Assembly: GCA_001939145.1 (NCBI GenBank)
Contig: LSRX01000065.1
Span: 23,350 to 87,349, forward strand
Length of the DNA: 64,000 nucleotides
Source of the DNA: Symbiodinium microadriaticum
Taxonomy: Eukaryota; Sar; Dinophyceae; Suessiales; Symbiodiniaceae
Direction: 5' to 3'
The notes under the pieces were generated by a model, which searched no databases, was not told the DNA's origin, and saw nothing but the letters and a program-made list of their open reading frames with translations. Position numbers and translations under genes: made by a program. This document shows, piece by piece, positions 32,478 to 42,911 of this stretch; the stretch's first letter is position 1; each line of letters starts with the position of its first letter.

Positions 32478-32656
32478 TTTCGGCTTCTTTTCCGGCATTA
32501 CTCCGAAGCGAGTGCCGCCCACCTCTGAGGTCGAACCCTGACCTGCCGCGAGAACGAAATCGTCCGCCTGCTCTTGCGAAACCTGGGCTTTTTGTCCCTT
32601 GAATTTGAGGGTTCCTTCTAAGGCTCCTTTAAGGGTTCCTTTAAGGAAACCCCTTT

Positions 32657-32754
32657 TTGGGCTGAGTACCCTAGCCCCACAAAAGGTTCACATGTCGAAT
32701 TATAGGCAGGACTAATATGAAGCCCCAAGAGGTTCAAGGTTGCCTACTCAGCGC
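32657..32754. mobile_element. Hairpin MITE family E, copy E3
   Basis: TTTGGGCTGAGTACCCTAGC at left, GCCTACTCAGCGC at right; preceded by TTTAAGGGTTCC units. Confidence 0.7.
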
Positions 32755-32885
32755 GTAAGAGTCCGTTTGTGATGATACAACCTTGGCTCCTGTCAAGGGC
32801 TATGCGCAGATAACATCGCAGACGTTTGTTTCTCGCCAGATCATAACACATGATAGAAAATCGAAAGTTGAACTCAAGGGCGGAC

Positions 32886-33113
32886 TGGAAACGTCTGAGA
32901 AAGTTAAGAGGACAAGCTCTAGACTCGTCGGGCAGTCAAGCTTCGCTTCGCAGTATCCGCTAAAGTCTCGCCATGGAGGAGGAGCCTCCGCCGGAATCGT
33001 GGGGGCAAGCCAACCAGCTGACTCAAGCGCTGCTTCAAGCTCCGCACGTCATGCGAATCCTCCACAGGTATCTTCGCCAACTCTTCCCCAGAGAGCATGT
33101 TGATGTGCAGCAT
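32886..33113 (-). pseudogene. Ubiquitin-like exon, probably exon 1 of UA8, frameshifted
   Basis: Starts at 33113 (MLHINMLSGEELAKIP, SHDVRSLKQRL, GLPPRFRRRLL). After HGETLADT the matching sequence (AKLDCPTSLELVLLTFSD, equivalent to [18 protein letters not shown]) continues only in another frame, so there is a frameshift near 32960. The next ankyrin exon downstream is UA8, 1.65 kb away; the space holds D2, B6, B7, E3 and microsatellites, so the intron may have been inflated by MITEs. Alternatively it is an orphan exon. Confidence 0.6.
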
Positions 33114-33485
33114 CTTTGCGAGATGGAAAAGCTGGCGAAGGGAAAACAACACTACAGGTAAGCCGAAAAAGGGCTGCGGGTAGACTCGGATCGTTTCGAT
33201 GGCCACTTTTGTCATGCGCGGTTGTCGCCAGTGATCGAACGTTTGCTCCCACATACTGAGCTTGACCTCTTAACTACGACGTAGAATCCTGCTATGCCTA
33301 CTTCTGACTATCAGCAAAATCTCCACTGCCGCAAACAGCGGTCTCTACCGTTTCTTAGGGGGTTCATAGTAGCCTCATGCACCCGAAACCCCCAGTATGA
33401 CCAGGGGAGCAGCTCTAGAGCCCGAACCTTTGCCTGCCGATGCTTTAGAGGCCTCAAAAGGGTGAGAATGAAGGTAGGTGGGGCG

Positions 33486-33571
33486 GACGATGTAAATCCT
33501 GCATTACCCATAATAGGGTACATAGCATAATTCCCATGGTTTAGGGCTAAGGATTTATATCATGAACAGTA
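33486..33571. mobile_element. Hairpin MITE family B, copy B8
   Basis: GACGATGTAAATCCTGCATT at left, GGATTTATATCATGAACAG at right; shortened interior. Confidence 0.75.
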
Positions 33572-34259
33572 GGATAAAGGATGCCGTATATAAGGACTCT
33601 TATTTCGAGAGTGCCCCACCCACCTTCCTCCCCCCCTTGGAGCCCTTGGATCAGTGGCTTGGTGGCCGAGCCACACGTGTTCTAGCCCAACTCGCACAGG
33701 ACTTCCCGACTGGCCGTAACTGCAGCCTGACCCGGTACCCAAGCCCTAAAAACCCAAACCCTGAACCCTAAACCTTACTGATCAGCTACTTACCACCTCG
33801 TCCTCTTAGTCTGGAGCCCTTCTATGCGGATTTAACGATTTCGACATTGCCGATTTGCTGGGAAGTTTGCTTCACATGCCACACCGAACCGTCCTATCTG
33901 TATTTCACTGCATAAACTCTAAACCCATACCCTAAACCACTTGAAATCCCCTACCCTGAAGAACTCAGTAGTGAGTAAGTCCCGAAACCAAAACCCTGTG
34001 ACTGAATTCCCTGAACCCTCAAACCTTCTAAGGGGGTTATGAAACCTGCCACAGCCCGTGTGAAATCCAGCCCTTGCAGAAAAACCCGTAAACATGACGA
34101 ATATTGAAACCTTGCGTCTACCACCCTAAATCCTAAACCTGGCACCCCCCGCTCAGACCCCACACCCCTCAACCCTAATCCTAGTCCCCTAACCTAATCT
34201 GAAGCCCAAGATACCCTACAGCCCGAAGCCCGTAAACCCCAAGAGCCCATGAACCCCTA
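33572..34259. other. Gene-free region
   Basis: CCCTAAA-like variants scattered at 33745-33775 and 34120-34255. No domain recognised. Confidence 0.5.
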
Positions 34260-34368
34260 CCCAGAGACTCCAAAACCCCTTAATTAAGGAATATACCTTA
34301 AATCTTATTAGGGTTCCCATTATAATTTAAGGTATATTCCTTAATTGAGGGGTTTTGGAGTCTCTGGG
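34260..34368. mobile_element. Hairpin MITE family C, copy C7
   Basis: Near-perfect palindrome, ends CCCAGAGACTCCAAAACCCC and complement, 109 bp; flanking dinucleotides TA and AG do not match. Confidence 0.9.
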
Positions 34369-34451
34369 AGCCCGTGCCCTTGCCTCTACCACGCGGTCCA
34401 TGCGGCCGGCGTACTTCTTCAAGAGTGCTCGGTTGCGCTCCTGGGACTGAA

Positions 34452-34624
34452 AGGACCATGGGTAGTTATAAGTGGGGTTATGGGGTTCCTTTAAGGGTTC
34501 CTTTGAAGGGTTCTATAGGGTTTAGGGGTGGTTATAGGTGGGGTTATAAGTAGGGTAACTATAAGAATAACCCAAATTAAGGTACTTATAACCCTACTTA
34601 TAACTACCCAAGAACCTCCTGGTA
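34452..34624. mobile_element. Hairpin MITE family A, long subtype, A6
   Basis: Carries CCATGGGTAGTTATAAGTGG at left, the long-subtype GGGTTCCTTTAAGGGTTCC block, then AACTACCCAAGAACCTCC at right. Confidence 0.75.
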
Positions 34625-34827
34625 CTTCAAGGACCATGGCACTGAGTAACTAAGGTTAAGAACCAGGTCTCCCACTATATGGCAAAAAAGAAAGGTATCC
34701 ATACATATAAGTAACCACCAAAAAACCCTAAACCCTTAACCCCTAAACCCTAAACCGTGGCTTCATATCCTTGCTTACTAAGTCCCCCCAAGCCTGTACA
34801 CCCCAGAGCCCTCGCAGGACTTCATTA

Positions 34828-34961
34828 TACTTGGAGGATCATAGGTAGCTTAGGGTTTAGGGTTTAGGGTTAGTTACAAGCAGGGTTATATGTGCCCTAA
34901 TTTTTTTTTACAATTACCCTACTTCTAGAACCACTTATAACTACCCATGAACCTCCAAGTA
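34828..34961. mobile_element. Hairpin MITE family A, copy A7, with telomere-like insert
   Basis: TA-flanked ends ACTTGGAGGATCATAGGTAG and complement. Between GGTAG and TTACAAG a 25-bp tract (34849-34873) of TTAGGGTTTAGGG units interrupts the left arm. Confidence 0.8.
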
Positions 34962-35107
34962 GAACCCCCATAAAACAGAAACTGAAGGATCCCGGAACAG
35001 TCTCCAACAAAGGCGTAGAGTGTAGGGCTTTAGGCTTTTGAGGCTTAAGGGTGTAGTAGGGCTTAGGGTTTACTCTTTTTGTTCCCGGAGTTTCAGGGTT
35101 TAGGGCT

Positions 35108-35470
35108 TTAGGGTTCAGGTTTTGAGGGAAGACTCTTCAAAAGGGGTCTTCTTGGAGGATCATGGGATTTAGTAAACAAGGCGAAAAGCACCTCTGCAGT
35201 CCCCTTTGCAAGGGCTTCCTCGAGCTGCTGGGACATTCGACACTGCTCCTCCACAAGCATCTCCAGCAACCACTTGGATTTGTCGTCACCTGCAGGCAAC
35301 ACCTGGGAAGCCACTTCCACGTCCACATCGTCGTTGTCACCGTAGTCCACCTCCTCCTCAAACTCCGCAGACTTCTCACTGTTTTACACGGGCCAGCTCC
35401 AGCAGGTTCTGCCGCGTGGACAGCAGCGTCGACAACAACGTTTCTACCTCCGTTATCTGCTTTTTCACAT
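35108..35470 (-). pseudogene. Possible coding fragment: coiled-coil plus acidic segment, frameshifted
   Basis: From about 35470 the minus strand reads EHVKKQITEVETLLSTLL then ELARVKQ and a stop; one base away the frame continues SEKSAEFEEEVDYGDNDD, EVASQVLPAGDDKSKWLLE and EEALAKG. Heptad-like leucines suggest a coiled coil, followed by an acidic stretch. The end merges into a family K left-arm fragment (35153-35178), so the last residues are not original. I do not recognise the protein. It could also be a chance open region. Confidence 0.35.
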
Positions 35471-35555
35471 GCTCGTTATTGTTATTATTATTATTAGCAT
35501 TATTAGTATTACTGTTATTATTGTCATTATTGCTATTACTATTATGATTATTATT
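35471..35555. repeat. TTA/ATT trinucleotide repeat
   Basis: ATTATTATT with interspersed ATTGTT and ATTACT. Confidence 0.9.
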
Positions 35556-37094
35556 ACTCTGTCGAGGAGGAGGCTGTGCCAGCCTCCGCCTCGGGACCCT
35601 GTTTGCAACCCGAGCTACGAAGTCCCAGGCAGGCTTCTCTAAGTAGGGTTTAGAGCTTACGTGTTTAGGGCTTTCGGTTTCAGGTTTAGGGAAGGGATTG
35701 GGGCTGTAGGAGTATCCAAAAACGGTTGTGAGGCTTGTTCAAGCACTTTGTATGGTCTCGGGTTTAAAACATAGATGTTGAGCAAATTTTATCTGTCGGA
35801 TAACCCCGAAGCACTAGAAACTTATAGTAGACTATAACCCTAAACCCTAGACTTATAGTAGATTATAGTGTCTTCTATACATGATGCTAAGTTGTGATAC
35901 TGGTTACCTCGCTAGCAATTTGAGATTCATACTTTTCCAACCTGCGGCAGAAACACTGGGGGACCCCCAGACATGGGAAGTTAATATAGGGTTTAAGGTT
36001 TAGGGTTGAGGGTAGGGGGCCTCACTCTTTAAAGTAGATTCTTGGGGTTTACTGTACTCTATCTTACTGCCCAGTACCGTGGCCCAAGAGAGTTTCAACT
36101 TTTCTTTTAGCAGGGCTTTGATATACACAAAAGTTTAACGTTTACCTATAGGGCTCTTAAGCTATGATTCCCCTACAGAGGTCCTTAAAGCGATGCAGGT
36201 TCTTGGGGCTAAGGTCAACACAAGACGGCTCTTCCGGACTCCAGCTCCCTTTGTCGGCCGACTGCGTGAAACGAACTCAGAACAACCGGTAATGTAGGGT
36301 TTAGGGTTTAGGGTTTAGGGGGACTTAAAACAACTTAGAATAACAAGGAAGCCCCCAAATAGTATTGGTATGTATGGAAACAAGGGCTTTAAACCAGTGA
36401 CTCGGGGGCCTACCTGGCTGTAATTATTTAGGCTTCTGCATTAGGCTTTGGTGCTTCTGAGATGGGTGCAGGGCTTACGGGGGCAACAGAAGCATTTCAT
36501 TGAGGGCAGGCTGGCCTTGTCCGGAAATCCCATCGAAACCAGCTCCTTCAGCTTTTCCTCACATCGGGAAATCGTTTACAACGGCTCTTTAGGAGTAAGA
36601 GTTGCAGACACCCTGCAGATCGCGTGCACTGGAGTTTTGATACCAAGAGTTCCACAAGCACCGGATCCTATTTTATAGCCAAACTGGTTGGCCCTTTAAA
36701 GCCTCTGAAAAATATTGGTAAATGGGGTCCTCTTAAGCCCAATAAGGGAAGATATAGAATATTCCAAAGGCCTATCTAGCAAAACAACAGGATCCCTGGC
36801 ATTCCAGAAGATTGAGGTTACTCCCAACCCAAGCTTCAGAATGGCCAAGACACAGAAGCTCTCCAAAACGGCCCCAATGTTATGATTTACAGGGGCTTAG
36901 GGTACCACGTTGAGGGCTTAGTTAGGGATTTGGAAAAAAACTCGCGGGCATAGCGGGGACCTCGTGGCCCGCTGATGCCGCTTCCTCAGGAGGCGGCCGG
37001 GGTGCCTGGCTAGGGTTTGAGGATTTGTAGTTTAGGGTTTTAGGATAGGGATAGTTCTCTAAATCAGGTTCTTTAAACTGTGTTGATAAGTGGT
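35556..37094. other. Gene-free region
   Basis: Short TTTAGGG stretches at 35995-36015, 36295-36325 and 37010-37045. Bases 36672-36780 resemble 2119-2215. Nothing coding recognised. Confidence 0.5.
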
Positions 37095-37575
37095 TTCTCA
37101 ACCCTAAACCCTGAACCCTAAACCCCTGAACCCGAAATCCCTAAACCGAACCCTAAACCCTGAACCCTAAATCAGACTAAATCCCTAAACCCACAACCCT
37201 AAACCCTAAATCAGACTAAATCCCTAAAGCGAACCCTAAACCCTGAACCCTAAATCAGACTAAACCCCAAAACCCAAAACCCTGAAGCCTAAATCAGACT
37301 AAATCCCTAATCCCAAAACCCTAAACCCTGAACCCTAAATCAGACTAAACCCCAAAACCCAAAACCCTGAAGCCTAAATCAGACTAAATCCCTAATCCCA
37401 AAACCCTGAACCCTAAACCCTAAATCAGACTCAATCCCAAAACCCTAAACCCTAAATCAGACTAAACCCCAAAACCCAAAACCCTGAACCCTAAATCAGA
37501 CTAAATCCCTAAACCCGAAACCCTGAACCCTAAACCCTAAATCAGACTCAATCCCTAAACCCTAAACCCTTTACC
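37095..37575. repeat. CCCTAAATCAGACTAAAT satellite
   Basis: Telomere-like CCCTAAA/CCCTGAA units interrupted at regular intervals by AAATCAGACTAAA, giving a unit of about 40-60 bp repeated roughly nine times. Confidence 0.9.
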
Positions 37576-37668
37576 CTGAACCGGTTTATCGGGCTTGGCG
37601 GGGCCGCTCCAGGCTCGGGCCTCTTAAGATATGAGTGTCGAAAAAATCGCAGGGCTGGTAAGGCTACA

Positions 37669-37711
37669 TAGAGAGAGAGAGAGAGAGAGATAGATAGATA
37701 TATAGATAGAG

Positions 37712-37776
<65 letters not shown>

Positions 37777-37957
37777 TGGGTGGATAGGTAGACAGACAGA
37801 CAGAGAGGCAGACAGATACAGAGATGGAGAGACAGATAGAGAGCTAGAGAGATAGACAGACAGATAGACAGACAGATAGATAGGTACATAGATAGACAGA
37901 CAGATAGATAAAGAGGTACAGACAGACAAACAGACAGGTACACATATCGATAGATGT
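37669..37957. repeat. GA/GATA/AT compound microsatellite
   Basis: GAGA runs, TATA run, then GATAGACA-type tetranucleotides; translated frames are Leu/Ser artefacts. Confidence 0.95.
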
Positions 37958-39349
37958 CTTGTATAGGGTTTAGCGAGGTTTAGTATTTAGGGTTTACTAG
38001 GAATCCTCATGTTTCTGAAGCTCGCATGAGGGAGGGTGTAGCTTTGCCAGTGCCCATTAATGTGTCCGAGCCTGAGCCACCTCGGCCATCTCTTGTCGCA
38101 CAGACTGGATGGCCTGAGACTGCGATGTAGTAGAATTCATCCCAGGTTCTATTGAGACTTATAACTTATTTCCCCAATAAGCCAAGGAAAAGTTATAAAG
38201 GTTAAACTTTCAGTTTGCTATTAGACTTTTTAAAAAGTTTACAGGTTGGGTATTGGAGAACTAAGATAAGGTTTTGTATTTATGGAATTTTATATAAATT
38301 TCACAGCTTTTCATAGGACGCTCCCAGGGCTTTTCAAACGGAGCTCTATGGGCTTCTGCAGGGCTTTCGGTAGGGACACCCGCCTCTAAAGCCTTAAACT
38401 TAAACCCCCTTCCTGACAAACCTACTGCAGGAAGCTTTTATACAACCCCATAGAAAGCCCATAACCCCCATCATTACACGTTGCTCTTGCTGCAAGCTCG
38501 GCTTTACATAAAGTAACCCCCTCTCTGTAAAGGGAAAAATTTTGATTCGGGATTTTTAATCAAGGGTGTACATGACCTTGGGTGAATCTGGGGCGGCTTA
38601 TCAGGTTGTCGGGCAGGTTATGATGCCGGGGCTTGGTGGGGCTTCTCAGGGGTTCGAAGGTTTCATCTTATGCCAGGTTACTCCATATCCCTGTAATGAG
38701 AACGGTTCCTGGTCACTGTGAGTCAGCCTTAACTGCGAAAGACCGTTCATTAAATACACCACGACGACGATGACCACGACGAAGCAGGCATGCAGATGAC
38801 ATCAGGACACCGCGCTTTGCACCGAACGTAAAAGCCCCATAGTGTGGACACACTGTTGGGGGAATCAATGCACGGGCTCCCTGTCTTTATTGATCGTAAT
38901 CTTAGGATCCCTCCTGTAACCCTTAAATTACCTTAAAGAAGACTTACTGTGGGGTATTTCACGGAAGGATCCGTAGCAGGATTCTTGGTAATCATGTTTG
39001 AGCCATGGCGCCCTTCTTCTTCCGGTCTCTTCAATTTGTGTAACCCTTCCCTAACCCTCCAGGTACCTATTATATAGGGGGCTAGGGGCTCTAGTACCTT
39101 CCAAAGTAGGTACCCGGAGGGTTAGGGCTTTTGTACCAGATCTAACAATCCATAAGCTTCTCCTTCACTCTTTACGCCAATTAGTAGACCACTACTGGGT
39201 ATCCACGACACTGCCTGCGTTGCCGCCTCGTTTGGATCAACACCTGGGACGGTCGCAACTCCGATCCAAACCAGGTTCCAGAGGGCTTCAATAGGGCTTT
39301 GATGAGTAGTATAGGATTGGGAGTAGGTAACCATATTTGCTTTTCGCTT
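37958..39349. other. Gene-free region
   Basis: Bases 38160-38290 and 39755-39845 share GGTTGGGTAT and GGAGAACTAAG, hinting at another repeat family. No domain recognised in open frames. Confidence 0.45.
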
Positions 39350-39417
39350 ATAACTCCAATTAAGGTACCGATAACCTTACTTACCAAGTCCCATGAACCT
39401 CCAGGTAGCCTTTCCGA
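39350..39417. mobile_element. Hairpin MITE family K, right part, K4
   Basis: ACCTTACTTACCAAGTCCCA then TGAACCTCCAGG; left arm not recognisable. Confidence 0.55.
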
Positions 39418-39959
39418 TGATTTCTAACCTTATCTAGAACCGGAAACTAGTAGGATCTTCTTTTGAAAAAACCCTTACGTGGACCCTGTTTTGAAAAGTA
39501 CTTTTTCAGGCACACCAGGACATTTCATAAAGCAGCGGACCTTGAAGGATGCATGCGTAATATGGGGGCGTCAAGACTTGAAATAGTGCTCGGGGAGGAT
39601 CGCTGAGCATATTTGCATGGGAACTATAACGGGTGATGGTGCTACTGATTTTCCGACATCTTGCAAACTCTTCTGTTAACTGTTACTGTTGCCTGAAAGG
39701 GCATGTATAAATCAAGTGGGTGTATTCCGATTGTTACTGAATCATAATACTAAATTAAAAGAGCCCAGGAAGTAATACCAAAATTATAAGAGCCCAAGAA
39801 GTTGAAATTAAAGGTTGGGTATAATTGGAGAACTAAGCTTTTGAGGCACCCTGTTGAGGTACTGGGTGACCTCCAAGTACCCCTCATCGCAGAGGACAGC
39901 CTGAGCTCCGAGCCACTTTTCACAAGCTCCTGGAACCTCGCGGCAACCTCAGAAAACCC
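39418..39959. other. Gene-free region
   Basis: No coding signature. A 70-codon minus open frame at 39750-39962 overlaps the repeat shared with 38160. Confidence 0.4.
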
Positions 39960-40130
39960 CACAGCCTAAACCCCTAAGCCCTACACCCTACATCCTAAAC
40001 CTCTAAACCCCGCACCCTAAACCCTAAATCCCTAAACCCTGCACCCTAAACCCCTAAACCCTACACCCTCAACCCTAAACCCTACACCCTCAACCCTAAG
40101 CCCCTAAACCCCACACCCTAAACCGAAGTG
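39960..40130. repeat. CCCTAAA/CCCTACACC telomere-like tract
   Basis: Alternating CCCTAAAC and CCCTACACC units. Confidence 0.9.
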
Positions 40131-40284
40131 TTCCGTTACGGGTTCCTAGACCTAAGAGCCTTCCTGGACCCTCCAAAGCCTCTCTTTTTCATGGACTTGC
40201 TTTGGGTTTAGGGTTTAGGGTTTAGGGTTTAGAGTTTAGGGACTTGTTTTGAGGAAACCCAGTATCAGGAATCCAAAAATTGGG

Positions 40285-40386
40285 TACTTGGACCGGAGGT
40301 TCCTGGGTAGTTAAAAGTGGGGTAATGATAACCCCATATTAGGGGACTTATATCCTTACTTATGATAACCCATGAACCTCCAAGTA
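40285..40386. mobile_element. Hairpin MITE family A, copy A8
   Basis: TACTTGG then a 6-base addition before GAGGTTCCTGGGTAG; right end TGAACCTCCAAGTA. Confidence 0.8.
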
Positions 40387-40468
40387 GGGTATTTGGGGTG
40401 AAGGTCGGGCTATACGAACAGATCGAGGAATATTACTGCTGCAGCCCTTGGGTCTTTCAATAATGGTC

Positions 40469-40568
40469 ATGTAGGAACCTGATTAAGAAATCTTTATTAG
40501 GGCTCCTAATATGAATCCTAATCTTTTCGGGGTTACAGGGCCAGGGTTTCTTAATCAGGTTCCTACAT
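40469..40568. mobile_element. Hairpin MITE family H, copy H1
   Basis: TGTAGGAACCTGATTAAGAA at left and TTCTTAATCAGGTTCCTACA at right, a perfect inverted pair. Confidence 0.85.
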
Positions 40569-40575
40569 TTTCTTA

Positions 40576-40670
40576 GGGGCTGAGTATGCTAGCCCAAAAA
40601 AGGTTAACCTCTTGAGTTATAGTAGGATGATATATGCCAAGCAAAGGTTAAAGGTTAGCTACTCAGCCCC
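40576..40670. mobile_element. Hairpin MITE family E, copy E4
   Basis: GGGGCTGAGTATGCTAGCCC at left, GCTACTCAGCCCC at right, TA before and after. The TA after it is also the left TA of B9. Confidence 0.9.
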
Positions 40671-40775
40671 TACGGTCGATGATATAAATCCTGCATGACC
40701 CATAATAAGAAATATACCATAATTCCCATAGTCTAGGGTCCTTAAGGTCATGCAGGATTTATACCATCAACAGTA
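40671..40775. mobile_element. Hairpin MITE family B, copy B9
   Basis: CGGTCGATGATATAAATCC at left, GGATTTATACCATCAACAG at right, TA-flanked, 105 bp. Abuts E4. Confidence 0.9.
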
Positions 40776-40853
40776 AGTTAGGTCTCTGGATACTTGAGGC
40801 GTAGCGTTCGGATCTCCTGTTGGAGATCTTCATGTGTCTTTGGAGTGAAAGGA

Positions 40854-40959
40854 TATGGGACTTTCGAAAATTAGGGGTACCTTATTTTGGAGTCCTTATA
40901 AGAAGGATCCTACTATTTACGGTGCTATGTTAGGGTCCCTTTTTTCGGAAACCCCCATA
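40854..40959. mobile_element. Hairpin MITE family G, copy G2
   Basis: TA then TGGGACTTTCGAAAATTAGG; right CGGAAACCCCCA then TA. Confidence 0.85.
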
Positions 40960-41035
40960 GAGTTGTTGGTGATAGCAATACCAATCCTGAAACACCCTAA
41001 GATCCCCAAACCCGCCCTAAGTCAAAGACCGAACC

Positions 41036-41217
41036 CACTTGGAGGTTCTTGGGGGTAGTTATAGGTGGGGTTATAAGTACCCTAATATGGGTTATAATCA
41101 TAGCTACCCTACTTCTAACCCCACTTATAACCACCCCTAAACCCTATAGAACCCTTTAAAGGAACCCTTAAAGGAACCCCATAACCCCACTTATAACTAC
41201 CCATGAACCTCCGAGCA
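41036..41217. mobile_element. Hairpin MITE family A, long subtype, A9
   Basis: CACTTGGAGGTTCTTGGGGG at left, CATGAACCTCCGAGCA at right; the extra block AACCCTTTAAAGGAACCC lies in the right arm, opposite in orientation to A1 and A6. Confidence 0.8.
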
Positions 41218-41346
41218 GAAGAGTGTACAGGGAAGATTCAGCGCACACTTCGCCGTCGTCATGAGATACGCAAGAAGTCTGAACACTTAGCCATCACACA
41301 CCCCCCCTTAGTCCCATTTTAAGATATACTTGACGAACTACAATGT

Positions 41347-41447
41347 GGGTAGTTCTGTAAACTAGGGTCCCTTTTAGGGTCCTTTTTATAAGGGTGCCGC
41401 ACTTTATTTGGGGGCCTAAAAAGGGTCCCTAATTTAGAGAACTGCCC
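41347..41447. mobile_element. Hairpin MITE family D, copy D3
   Basis: GGGTAGTTCTGTAAACTAGG at left, TTTAGAGAACTGCCC at right, flanked by a perfect 4-bp direct repeat ATGT. Confidence 0.85.
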
Positions 41448-41689
41448 ATGTACACCTCGACTCAAGGACCCCTTATCGAAACCCTTCAAGGAACCCCCAC
41501 GAAGCCGCTAGAGCAAAAGGATGCCCCGTGGACCCGAAACCCTCAACCTTTGATGGAAGCGCTTACGGGTTCCCCGATGAGGAACGTTTAAGGAATAACT
41601 TCAAAGGAACTTGCTGAGAAGCAATTTACTCCCGAAAGGGCCCCAGTAAGGAATAAAGGAGCCCTTGTGGAACCCTAAGCCAGAACCCC

Positions 41690-42135
41690 TAAAACCCCAA
41701 AGAACCCCCAAAAGAACCCCCTTAAAGGAGCCTTTAAAGGAAGCCCTTACATTAACCCTAAACCCCAAAGAACCCCTTAAAGGTACCTTTAAAGGAAGCC
41801 CTTAAATTAAGGGGCCCTTTAAAGAAAGCCCAAAAAAGAACCTTTAAAGGAAGCCCTTAAACTGAAAGAACCGTTAAAGGACAGCCCTCAAAGGACGAAG
41901 AGGGAAGCCCTTAAATTGAAGGAACCTTTAAAGAAAGCCCTCAAAGGAACCCTTAAAGGAAGCCGTTAAATTAAGGGAAGGTTTAAGGGAAGCCCTTAAA
42001 TTAAGGGAACCTTTAAAGGAAGCCCTCAATTTAAAGGAACCGTTAAAAAAAGCCCTCAAATCCCCAAAAGAACCCTTAAAGGAACCTTTAACGGAAGCGC
42101 TTAAATTAAAGGAGCCGTAAAAGGAAAGCCCTCAA
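41690..42135. repeat. AACCTTTAAAGGAAGCCCTTAAA satellite
   Basis: About a dozen irregular copies of a 30-35-bp unit built from AACCTTTAAAGGAA and GCCCTTAAATTAA. The unit shares its motif with the extra block of long family A elements. Confidence 0.9.
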
Positions 42136-42810
42136 AAGACGAAGTCGACCAGACCTTGGCCTTGTCGATGGCCGGCGCCGGGGGTGCCTGCCGCTCTTAT
42201 TCCACATCCCATTCTGGAACGTGCGCCCTGACTCACGAACATACCATCAGAATCGGATACTGCGGACCATTCGTGTGTAGAACTGCGACAGGAGAGGCCC
42301 TAAGCGCCAGGGACCCTTCCAAAAAGTAGGTTCTGGTAGGGTACATATGGTCCTATTTGCCTTTTCTTGCTGCTTGGAGTTTTCTAGGCTTCAGGGGTTT
42401 AGGGTTTTTAGGGTGTTTATACAGGGTTTTAAGATTTTTGGGGCTTTTTTGGGTTTAGGGTTTAGACTTCAGGGGGTTCAGGGTTTTTAGGGTGTTTAGG
42501 GTTTTTAAGATTTTTGGGTTTAGGGTTTTGGGGTTTAGGGTTTTGGGGACATTGGACTGGGAAGACGGTGTACACATTGCATCGTCTTGCAACTGGAACA
42601 GCTTCTTCTTCTAAGACTGGCCCCAAGAAAAAAGGCAGGCCCCGCGCCTTGGGGGTTGGGCTGAAACGACTTAGTTGCTGACTTCATAAATCTCCAACAC
42701 AAAGCCACAAGCTTCCAGCTTGCCCGGGGTACTGTTACCAAAAAAGAAGAAGCTGTAGAGTGCACTCATTCAGCCACGAGGACTGGGGTCTATCTAATGG
42801 GGGGCTAAAT
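42136..42810. repeat. Gene-free; TTTAGGG tract at 42370-42545
   Basis: G-rich TTTTTAGGG and TTTTTGGGG units. A 76-codon minus open frame at 42535-42765 has no recognisable motif. Confidence 0.6.
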
Positions 42811-42911
42811 CGGTCGTTTTCTAAATTAGGGTCCCTTTTAGGGTCCTCATTTTAAGGGTGCCGTACTGTTTTGGTGACCTAACAAAGGGACCCTACTTTA
42901 GAGAACTACCC
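42811..42911. mobile_element. Hairpin MITE family D, copy D4
   Basis: CGGTCGTTTTCTAAATTAGG at left, CTTTAGAGAACTACCC at right, flanked by 4-bp direct repeat AAAT. Confidence 0.85.

Noticed and set aside
37548..37943. Leu/Ser-rich open frame with apparent signal-peptide character
   Set aside because: It is a translation of the GA/GATA microsatellite.
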